From Symsagittifera roscoffensis (lineage: Eukaryota; Xenacoelomorpha; Acoela; Convolutidae): a stretch of 64,000 nucleotides of DNA. Below, piece after piece: positions 24,101 to 36,100 of the stretch; the first letter of the stretch is position 1, and each line of letters starts with the position of its first letter. The notes under the pieces are model-generated. The model saw only the letters and a list, made by a program, of their open reading frames with translations. It did not search any database and was not told the origin of the DNA. The DNA is taken from positions 36,261,680 to 36,325,679 of the forward strand of contig NC_087071.1 of NCBI RefSeq assembly GCF_963678635.1, in the 5' to 3' direction. Made by a program: the position numbers and the translations under genes.

Positions 24101-27100
24101 AAAAAAGGTCGTCAAAATTTTCGAATTTTTTTTGAAAATCCGCCCCCCCCCTCGAGAAAATCCTAGATCCGCCCCTGGATGTAATAGTTTTGTTTTCATT
24201 AAATTAACCATTTCGATTGGATCTTTTTCATCGGTGACATATTTGATCGTTTTCTTGATTTTTTTGCTGATTTAAAAGTTCCATGTCGTTTATGATTCTC
24301 TTCATTAAAAATAAGTTTTTATAAGATTAAGTTTGTAGTATTATTAGAATGCTTCGTCGCTTTTCCTATCTACAATAAAGCCACCATCTTCCTTAAATGG
24401 TAATGTTGTTCACACATTTAACGATTCAGAATGCCTTTAAGAGGGTGCTCCTGGTAATGAAAAATATATGCCATTTGACATAAATTCGCAGCAAAATTGA
24501 CGTTTTTTCAAGTAAAAAACCACTCCTCTTTTTGAACTATTGCACCAATTTGAGTGATATAATAATAAAATATTGATAAATTCCCTTTTTTCTTTGGAAA
24601 TTTCATTTAGAATGGGCAATTGTTGAATTATGCGTCTTTAGTAACATTCTTTGCTAATTGTACAAGAAAAGCTCAAGGGAATATTTTGTTGCCATGAATA
24701 GTCGGAATATTTAATCAATGACGCCCCAACGATCGAAAAGAAAACAAAATGGCAACCTTTTTATTGCTTTTTTGTAGTAAATAATGTCAATAAATTCTGT
24801 TGCTTTTGAAAAATGTAGTAAAACAGTCATTTTATTGTCCTATTTTAGAAATGTATAACCTACAGCCGAAGGGTCTTTGTTCTGTTCTTGAATAGGAAAA
24901 TTATTGGGAAAAGAGGTACTGAAAATAGTTTTGAACTATTGCGCACATGGTAGGAAAAATAAAATTTAGGAAATATAACATGAGTGATGAATCGGAAATT
25001 TTGCTGTTTATTTCGGTTTTGGACGAATTCAAAACTTGAATTGATTCAAAAAATGAAAACAGATTTCGCAATTTGGTCTTTATTTTGACTAAAAAGCAAT
25101 AAATGCAGTTGCGGAATAATCCTCGAAACACATTGTGCTTCCTGTAACAATTGTGATATGATTTATATCATTATGAATGGGTCGTTACTAAGAGGAAATA
25201 TTTCATTTTCAGTATTTTGTCTCAATTTGAACTATAAAAGTAATATTGACATCCATTTTCACAGTTTGAATCCGCAGGAATTTTCACTCTTTTGACCGCT
25301 TTTGTCTGCCTTCTATGGCTTGTCTGGCTGCGTAGCTGTTAGATTCGCTGTTGGTATGAGAGGCTACCACGAATACCACATATTCATACCATGGCGACTT
25401 AGAGAGAGCTATGTCGCGAAAAAGACAAGGCCACGTGGCCGAAAGATCGAACGGCCTTAAATTATGTTAACCACTCTAAATACCTACAAAGGGAATCTCG
25501 CCCTCGTTAAGTTACATCAACAAGCCGCGAAGGGAGGGGTTCATGGGTTCCTCCCTCGTGCCACAAAGATTGAACGTCCATACATTATATAGGCCAATCA
25601 AAAACCATTATTAGAAAACTCAAGATACAAATCAGTGAGTTTAAAAGATTGGTTGAATATTTTCGACCCTTTAGTCTTTCGATGCTAAGAATAGTCCTTC
25701 AGAGGAAATATTTCTTCTCCTTTTCCGTTGTGTGATTAAAACAATGTGTGAGATACAGAAATCTACATAGAGATGGAATTTGTATTAAGACTAAGCGGCC
25801 ATTGTTCGATTTGAAAGGTAACAGAGAAAGGACGAAAACAAAATGGTATGCACGTATTGTAACAGAACAGACGAACAGGGAGCGGAATAATGGAAAGGAA
25901 CCGAGGGGAATGAAGGAAACAGTATGGGGGTATAAGGAATTGTTTTACCGAGAATCCACCGTGTGTGTGATAGGAAATAGTGGCTATAGAGGAATGAATG
26001 AAGTGAGATTATAAAGTGCGGTAATCATGCTCTTTTGTTGCATATAAATAAGATCGATTTTTTTATACCAAAGGTGATTCATACCAACGGAAATTTGTAG
26101 ATATGAAGGATGATAGCTGATGAGATAGAAACATGTTTAGGAAATTTGAAATGTAGATTCTGGTTATTCTGATTATTTTTATTCCCTCGTTTTTAAAGTT
26201 TCTGGTGTTTCTTTTATCACTGCTATTTTCACAGCTTGGGTATATTTCTCTAGTTATTGGTACTCTTGAAGTTTCAATAGCAAATAGCTAAATTTTTCAA
26301 GATTAGGGAACTTAGTGAGTGCTCTTGTATAGGTCATGGTGATTTTTTTTTTTCAGAAAAGTCTTAAAATTTATTCATGTTTGATTTTGATTTTTCGCGG
26401 TTTGACTTTTGATTTTCAACCCTTGCGATAAGCAAGGGTATTGCAATCGGGTTCTTAACTTTTTTCCCGTAAATAGCTAGCTCACAGAATGATCAAAATT
26501 AGAAATGGTAAATTTAGTTTCAGTTCATAATAAATTCAAATTTCTTTGCGTCTACGGCACACTTGGTCTGGAGATAACGAATATGCCTAGGACGGCAAAG
26601 ATCCTAGGTCCTTTTTGTCTGCATATGTTTTGTCGGCCAAGTTACTACATCGTAGAGTTGTTTTTTTTTGCTATAGGCAATTTACCTTGTAGTTGCTCTA
26701 AGTGTTTTGATTTACTTCGCTGTTTGTAAGTTCTTGACTTCGTATTTTTTCTCTTTTTTTGCTTAAAAGTTCTTTCTGCCCAAAGGATTTGGGTTTATAT
26801 TTTTTTGGCCTAGTGAACTAATATTGAGTCGTTTCAAGTAAAACGTATTTTTAATGCTCGCCTCTGGATCGCACAAGTTGCTAAAATCTTAATAGAAATT
26901 ATAGTTCATGTTTTTCATTAGCTGTAATCAGTTTTCCTTGAATTCCGTGATTTTAAATTAACCAATATGGTCATATCCCGGAGAAATATATTTAAATTAA
27001 CCAATATGGTCATATCCTGGAGAAATATATGCAAGCCGTCAGATCAGAAATAAGTTTTTTCTCTTTTTTTTTTCATATTTTTGTCATTGTTTAGCAACTT

Positions 27101-30100
27101 TTTCTTTTTAAAATGTTAAATTGAACTTGTTAACTTATTGTTCTCATCTCGTTGTACAGTTTTTTAAAATTTTTTGTTTGGTTTTGATTAGCGTACATGT
27201 GTTTCAAGTTTTTTGCTAAAAGTTTTTATTAATATTTAATTTTTTGTTAGTGATGAAATAATTGAAATATATGTCAATTTTTCGGCTGCAGGGCTTGTGG
27301 GTAATTTTTGTCTTAATTTCTGGACTAGTTTTTAGCAGTTTAGCACCGTATTTTTTTTTATTTTCCAGTATTTTTGTGAAACATTTCAAGGTACTCGCAC
27401 ATCGAATGTTTTGAAATACAGTAAATTTTTCAAAAGTTTTTCGAAGAGTTATCACAAAGTGACAATCTTTTTTGTCTTCTAAAGTATTTTGGCTTTCAAG
27501 TTTTGTGACTTCCAACTAGCAAGCGTTATCAAGCTGAAACATTGTCTTGTTTCAGCCTTATAACTGGTGAAACAAAATCAGTGAATAATTTGGTATCTTG
27601 TTTTTTTTTATTCAACTAACTCACTTTTTCGGCACATTTAACTTAGAACTAACGCCTGAAAAGGTTTAGTGTTCAAATACGGGCAGGACTAATTTTGCGC
27701 TTTGATTATTGTCTGCTCTTTAACAATCCCTATTTCAGACTGCCGTGTAACTGGAACTTTCGAGTGTACAAAAACTGGATTTTCAGAAATTTGTAATTTT
27801 TTATGACAATTTTTTCCCGGCTAAACGTGCGACTCCCCAAATTTGGTCTGCATAGTTGCTGCGCGGTAATTTTTGTCTCAAAGATATTTTTAAACTCGCA
27901 ATCGTGTTCCCGGACAGGTTTTCATTAAATTGAGTTTCATTTAAGACATAGGTGTGAAATTTTTTTCGTGATTTGTTTTCGGCGTTTTTGGGACAAACGA
28001 TAACGTCTTTGTGTGATAGTTTTTCGGATATTTTTTGGTTTTTGGGTGATATGTTGTATCGCAAGTGTTGGGAAGCTTCGCCTCTGTTGACTTTCGTTTT
28101 CTTTCTACGTTAAGTTCAATTCCATCGTTAAAAGGAAGGAAAGTTCCACAATAAAAGAGTTAAAGTATTTAGGTGATAAAAACGTGAACAACTTCTTGTT
28201 TCGAAAGATGATTTAAATTTTCAGATTTTCAACAGGAATAAGTTTTTGCCCATCGATTCAGTTTTCTCAGTTTTGGTTAATTATATTTTAAAAAGTCAAT
28301 CATAAATTGTTCTTGAAGTTTAAAGAGCTTCAAGGACGTATATTTTTCAAAAGTTGAAATTTTTTTCAAAAAACATGTCAGTACTTTCTTCCGGTTTCTT
28401 GCGTTCATTGACTCTTTTCGAAAGTTTGTTTTTTCGTTTTCTTGCGTTGATTGACTATTTTCCAACTGTCTGTGGGCTGTGTTTCGCTTTCTTTGATTTC
28501 ATCGACTTTTCCAACTTTCTTGATGGTGTGTTTTTTTATTCAAGGAAAACACCCTGTGAATTGGTCAGGCTGATTTTTCTTTTTTTACTGATTGAATTTT
28601 CATTTCTCTGAAGCTTGCTTCAAAAGCATTGACCAAATGGAAGGTTATCTAATTTTTCCTATAGCAAAAGTGTAGTTAGTGCTAAAAATTAAGCCAGACT
28701 TTTCGTCTTTGAAGTGTTCTTTGTTTTTAGATTATTTTGTAGATTTATAACTTAGTGTTCCTCTCCTCTTACATTCAATTCAGATAGTTTCTTGAGTTTC
28801 AAAGAGCTTAAAAAGTGAAAACAAAATTCAGGTTTTCTTGTTCATCAGCCTGTTTCCAACAAACTGTTGACTGTGTTTTTTTTTGCATTCTAAATTCAGT
28901 GTTTCAAAAGAAAATGGGGTAGCCACGGCATCGGAGATATAGTGAGTAATTTGCGGCATTTGGAGTATAGTACTAACTTTCCCCAGAAAGAAAAAATCTT
29001 CGAAGTTTTATGCTATGATAATTGTCGTCGGAGCTTTCTTTGCTTTCTTTGCACAGCAACCAGCTAGCTTCAATTGTGTAATTGTTTTTGACAAGTTCAG
29101 AAGCTGTATGGCGGTAGTTTTTTTCCTATTCCGTGGCACAAGAGTATTATTTTTTTTCCGGGACAATTGCGTATTCCTTTCGTCTAATTCATTCAATTCA
29201 TTCCCTTTCAAACGCCTAACCTGATTCGCGGCGGATCTTTTTATCTATTGTAAACTCCTGATGTGAACAATGATGGAATCAATTTTGAAAACCATTTTCT
29301 TCTTTTTGTCTAATTCCTTTTATTTTCCTTTTTTGATGCTGTTTTCTATTCGTTTCTTTCTGTCTTCGAGCCACTATCTGAAGACTAACGGATGCTACTA
29401 TCTGAAGAAAAATTGAAGATTCCATATTTGAATAATGTCTAGCAGACCCACTCTCCTAATTCGCTTCAGACGAGAGCGAACAGGTAAAAAAATAAAGGTG
29501 ATATTCTGTAGCATTGAATATTTCTTCACGTGACCAATGCACGTGATCAATTCTTCAATTATGCAAATTGAACGATGCAACAAAATATTACCTTTACCTT
29601 TGAACCTATTTGTTTTCATCTTAAGCGTGATCGCAAATAAGGTCCCTGAGACATTGTTCAAATAAAAAAAATTCAAGTCAGATGAAAGCATCCACGGTCT
29701 AGAACTAGTAGAAATAAAAAGCGTCTGAAATGAAAAAATATATATGTTGAATTAGACTAGAAAAATAAAAAGCATCAATTAGGTGTTCTAAGACATTAAC
29801 AGTGCTATAGCATAGCGTATAATTTTGCCCCCTGTCTCAGCCTAGTTGTCTTAGCTAGCGCGACTCCTCTCAAATATTATTGTAGTATTTCTGCATTAAG
29901 TTTGTTGGTGGCTGAAAAACTGATTAAGACACTCTGAATCAACGGTGAATTTGTGAATGACGAAGTTCTATATTAAGCAGCATTCGGTCACAACGGTTTT
30001 TAAGCAGACTAGCCGGAAAATCGACTATTAAAAACATTTTTTTCAACTGGGAATCAAATAGTTTTATGATGGACTTGTTGAATCAGGAAATATTGAATTA

Positions 30101-33100
30101 TAAGTTCTTTCGATGAGTGCATAAATTATATTATGTGAAAATAACTTTGAGAGTTTTAATAGCATCTTCCCTGTGCTTTTAAATTTATTTGATTCTTGTA
30201 TTTTTTGAAAAAAAAGCTGTCTAGGAAATTCTCTGAACTAAAGTTAGTATATTTAAAAATTTCTGTCATTGGAGCGATATGTTATTGAATAGTTTCTTTC
30301 CCATTGAGAAAATAATGCCTTCTATCGGTCTATTGTAAACCACGACGGTAGCTTAAAGCCTAATACCATTGATATACTCTATGCTATATGCCTCTGTGCT
30401 ACTGCTGTAATTCAGAATGGAAAGGAACTGTTTGGAAAATGTTGCGTCTCTGAAATCATGTTTCGGCGATCTTAAGTAGTTCTAAGAATTTATATGGTAG
30501 ATTATGACCATTGAATAGACTGAAGCCAGTGTAGTGCATAAAGGTTTGTATAGTCCTTGAGTTAAAAAAATTGTACAAAGTAGGACCATTTTTGGAAGCT
30601 TTCATATGGCATAAATGAAAAAAAAAACGGTTAAATGCATTTTAGTTTAGAAACTCCGTTATTGTTTGAATACTGATTCATTTTTTCAAAGCAAAGGTTT
30701 TTGTGATTTATTTGGACTAATATGGATTCGCTCCTTGATTGTGTCTGCTTATTGGTATATTATGAATGGAATTCAATATTAAGTGTTGAGTCTATGTTCA
30801 GTTATAAGTCTGTCTGTTTATTATTGTAGGTTGATCAAACTTTGCGGTCAAACTTTGACCTTGTATGACTCTAGTGAAAACTTGGTTTCATGCTTTTTGT
30901 GAGTTGAGCTAGTTAAGACCATTTAAGACTATCCACAAAGGAAAGGACCAAAATCCGAGCTGTTCAGCTTATCACGGTGAACCGCTGCTGTGCAGCTGGT
31001 TAAGAATTACATGCTATTTTTTTCTGGACTAGAATATGTTGTTCAAACGGGAAACGAGCTCAGATTTTGTTGGGCTTCAAACCGTTCGACCGAGACGCAG
31101 AGACTTTTTCATTTCAACAACCCTTACCTTTCAAAAGAGTTCATTAAAGGGAAAAATTTATATCGAAGTACAACGTGATATAATTTCTTTTGATATAATT
31201 TCTTTGGGCTTCGGTCGGCGGTTTGAAGACCAACAAAATTAGAAAAAGCTGAATTGCACTTGGTTGAAAGTTTTAAGCAAACAAGATATTTTAGAAAAAC
31301 AACTCGATTTCACTCTTTTTAGCCGTTGAAAGCTCGATACAGATTTGCTTGGCTGTGCTCCTATCAAATGGTGGTTTTCTTGAATCCTTTCATTTTGCAA
31401 AAAAAGTATGATTAAGCATAATTTTTTCTCTCCTACAAAATGTTGAAAATGCATGAAGTGTAATAGGGCAGACTGAAAAGTGGACATAAGTCCCCTTGTC
31501 TGTCCCCTTCGAGTATCTTTTCATAAAGCAAGCTGCTTTTTACATTAATATTATTTCCTGCTGTTTTTGTTGAAATTTCTTTGTATGAAATCATTTGAAG
31601 AAATATATTTCTTTCTTTCTTTCGTCTTATTCTTACTTGTGTTCAAGTTTTTTTCTTTTTTTTTCTTGGGTGTTTATTTTTTTCTTGAGTGCTTATTTTT
31701 TTCAGTAACGAGAGCCTGTTTCGCATGGAGCGCAATCTGCTAGCAGCGAAGAGCAAACCGTATGGAGAACTGGGCATCCCAGACAGATTACAGCCTCCAC
31801 AGGGCAAACACCTGGAGACAGTGAAACACTTCTTCAGACGTATGACGGAAACATTCTCACCCACTCACAAACTGGAGAACCTGCTTGCCGCCAGTAAAGC
31901 TATTTACATCTCGGTTAGTTCTCTTACAATTTTGGCATCTACTTAACATCCCCTTCTATGGTATCTACTAAAACATCTCCAATCTATAAATAAAGACAGT
32001 AAATTAGCACTAGAGATTGTATTGAGAATTCGAGTTTTGCTGCATTCCGAAATAAGTGAATAGTTTGAGCGTTTTACTGTAAAGCACAAGATCTGTTGAT
32101 CGAATCCTAACTATGACGAATATAACATTTGTATTCTCACTTTTTTCCGGGGATTTTGAAACTTCTGTTTCAAAAGTTTGCTTTTTTGTTCGCGCCTAAT
32201 TGACTGTGCTGGCAACTGGATCTTTTGAGACCAAGTGTGTTTTTATCTCTAACAATATTTAGCCTTGAACCTAATTCAAAAGTTGACCTTGGTTATACAT
32301 AAAGTATTGATACAAGTGTACCGTTCTAAACGTTAATTTTGTATGCAGATCTAATTTACGAAGGAAACACACCCTTTTAAGCTTCTTATGTCAACTCTCG
32401 GTGGTGTTGAGGTTTTATTCCCGTTCAGTTGCTATCGCTGATAGTCAAATGGGGCGAATTTAATCCAAAAAAATAATATCGAACATGAAAGTGAAATTCA
32501 CGACGTGATGGAATTTGCATTGGTAACGGTTTGAAAGGATTTTTTAATTTCTGTAGCGCTTTTTAGAAAAATATATTTTTGAATCTCCTGAATTCATTTT
32601 TTATCAAAAAACCGGACTTGAGGGTTCATTGCCCTTTTAGTAACTTGACTTAATGTGAACGATCTGCCTGATATGCTTACTACTCGTAAAAATTGAAAAA
32701 TGCGACTGCCAATTGTAGTTCAAACTTCAATCTTGCCAATCACGCAGAGCTTTTTTAGAAAATATACAATTTTTACCTGTGTTTTTGTCAAATTGTTTAG
32801 ACTAAACTGATAATCGAAGTTGTCAGGTATGATTGATTGATTGCTTGCAGGTGTCAATCAAAGTCAAATCTGAATTTATATGGTGGCTAATTAGAATGAG
32901 ACCGATAAACATGATTTATACGTATACCTGTTCTCTGTCATGGCTTTTGACCCAAAATTAGACTTCTAAGAGGGATTTAACTAGTTTGCCTATAATTTTA
33001 TTTAAGGTATCTCTATTTGAGACAAGTTTAAAATTGTTCATATTAGGCAGGGTTGCATTTTGAAACAATTTTGATGTGACAAAGAGCGTTTTTTTTTTCT

Positions 33101-36100
33101 TAAGAAGAACGTGGTTAATTGAGAATTCTTGGTTAATTGAGAAGCACGAAGACTGGCAATGTTGCGGATTCCGCTTCAATTCTTTTTTGACCGGTTACGA
33201 AATCCGCCTACAATTCACAAAATGCAGTTTTGCCTCGTAATGCGTAATAGTTTATATATTTTTGTAACGACTGAACATGTTGGCGTTTTCATGGGTCAAG
33301 TGAGGGAAAATTTATGATGATTTTTCAAGTGATTACTTCAAACTGTAATGAGCTCGTCTTAAATTTTTATTTGCTCGATTTACTTTTTGCCAAACAATAT
33401 CAAAAAACTATTTGAAGTGTCAATAAACGAAGTGAAGACACTTATTCGTGACATGAATTATCTTCACAAGAAGATGTACATAACGCAACGCGGTAAAGTG
33501 ATGCCAAAATTGACTCAATCTCAAAATTGAATCAGTCTTAGCAACATTTATTCCAGTCACAGTTGTTTAATAAACAAAGTTAAAGCGTCAATGAACGAAG
33601 TGAAGACATTTAGGTGTTTTTTGTTTAGGTCGAACCAAGTGGAGGTACTCTAAAGCCAGTGAGTGGCTTCTCAATGGGCGCCGAGGAGTTCCTTCCGATG
33701 CTCATCTACTGTCTAGTCCAGTTCAAGTTCTCAACTGTTGAGATAGAGGCAGAATATATTTGGAAACTGCTCCCTCCCCATATTGCGAGGGGAGAAGCTG
33801 GCTACTATCTCACTGCATTATCGGTTGCGGGTAAGTTGCAGAACAGTTTTGAAGTGTCAATGAATGCAATGACGACACTTATAAAAGTCGTGATAATTTT
33901 TTTTTCAGGAATACTCTTTGAAAGTTGTTCACCCTCAAATTCGATTTTTGGCGGTTTGACTTGTGATTTCTTTTCAAGTTCAGTGCATTTCCTTTGTTAA
34001 AAAGAAGACAAACGCCTCTATCGAACTGCATTATCTGTTTCGGGTATAATTTGGATAGCAGTTTTTATCAAGCTTTAAATACAACAAATCACTTAACCCA
34101 TTTTTTGAGGGTTAAGAGTACTCGGCCGAAAAAATATGATTCACTCAACAAGCAATGAGAACTGATTATTACGGATTTCGAATTTGAATGATACTTCGTT
34201 TGCTGAGTAATAAAAAGAGCATATTATCGGCTGCAAGTAGCAATACAGAGCTGAAAAAACTAAAAGGCTCTAAATTCTTATATAAAAATCTTTATCGTAA
34301 ACATTTGTAAATTATTTTTGATTGTTACTTTTCAGCCCATATTTTGAAGAATGTGCCTGAAAACACGACCCTGACATCCCCTGTGCACGAAAGTTCCGAC
34401 CGGGACAGCCCCGATGGAGAGGGAGAAGGAACCCTATCGGCCCATGGAAACACCTCAACGCGCGGACCACGCGGAGACCATAAAACCGGAGGTATATATG
34501 CCACCCAATCTTTTTGTGGTTTCTTCACAACTTGTTGGGTTTAAATATGTCAATTTTAGATAAATAATTGAGTTTTCTCAAATTACAATTTAATTAATAA
34601 TAAAAAACATAAATATTATATCCTTAAATTACTTGAGTTTTTTTTGAATCATAAATTAATGGTGTTGCAATTCAAACCTTAGAAATTGTCGTAAAAAACT
34701 TTTTGTCTGTTATGGACATTGAAAAGTTTTCTTAAATTCAGCAAGGTGGAGCTAGGATTGCCGTGAGGGAGCAATTTTTCAAGAAATAATTCTGCATTTG
34801 TTTACATCCGACAAAATAAAAAAAAAACAGGCCCATTAACAGTTAATAAGTGAGTTTTCTGTCATTTTTTTTTACTTTCAGCTATTCTTATGAACATTTT
34901 TTCTTTATTAGGTAACAGTTCGGGAATCGGTTCTGCGGGTGCCATCGGGAAACAAGGTATCCTCTCCTCGCCGCGTCTGTCACCATCAACCTCAACTTCT
35001 GCTAACCCCTTACAACGTCAGGGCGGGTCCCCGGTTGTAGGTGGACGAGGCAGCACAAGTGGAGGTGTAGGAGGAATTGGGCAAATGTTGCAGAGCTACT
35101 CGGAAAACTCGACACAACAGTTGCCGAACATAGCCGATTTAGAAGGTATTTGCACTTAATTCACTTTTGCCTAGTTAATACTCCTGCCTAGTTATTTGTT
35201 CGGTACCTGAAAATCTATCGTAAAACTAAAGCGGAAGTCGAATTCTCTGCTTAGACTTATGATTAGTTGGTCGAGAGTTCGAATCCCGAGTAAACTAAAA
35301 AAAAAAAAGATTATTTTCAATAACTTTGTAAATGTTTGTTGGATTATCATCAGTGTTTGAGAATCGAAGCTCCACCCTGTGTGAAGAGTCAAGTGTTTAA
35401 TAGAAAACCATTAGGCCGATTATTTTTCATTTGAAGCCTGTTGAGAACTTATCATTTTTCGGTTATCTATGCGAAGTTGAATTTCGCCTGTATAAAAACA
35501 TTAGGATGAAAGAAATTTAAATTATCCGACTTAAGTAAAAGCTGCTTATTAAGTATCATTGAAATGAAACAAGAGGGCGACAGATCGGCGAAGTGCTGGT
35601 ACTTGAACAAAAATCATTCAAAAAAAAATTAAAAACCACAGCGTTTGTGTAAATATGTAAACTTGTAGTCAAGTCGGATAAATTGAATTTTTTCCATCCT
35701 TATGTTTTTATACAGGCGACATTTAAATACGCACAGATAAAAGAAAAATGAAAAATTCTCAACCGAAAAGATTTTATGTTTTTCATATTGGTTCTTTTTC
35801 GTCCGATGTAATCATAACTAAATCAAAATGTTAACTTATAAGGTTATTTTATATGGCTATTTGTGTTTTCAGGGTTTCTTAAAGTAGTCTTTCCGGATGA
35901 GAAGACAGAAACTATAATCAGTAAACTGCTGCCAGTGCCACCCTCGATGAGTGCGTTTGACGTGTGTGCCATGGTCGCCCACAAACTCAAGATATCCCAC
36001 AACCCGGAGGACTTTGGACTCTATGTCGTCATAGAGGGAGAGAGTAAGTTCTTTTTTAAGAGTCCATCAACGTAGTTCAGACTTTTTTTATAGATAATTA

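Noticed and set aside
23958-24275. 105-codon frame in the MITE
   Set aside because: Runs across the MITE's homopolymers and out past its end; MITEs are non-coding.
25748-26014. 88-codon frame in intron 12
   Set aside because: No recognisable domain, splice partner or conservation; kept only as part of a compositionally odd block.
29398-29691. 97-codon minus-strand frame in intron 12
   Set aside because: Composition typical of random AT-rich DNA; no motif.
34325-34528. Minus-strand frame over RIN exon 15
   Set aside because: Shadow of a phase-matched coding exon.
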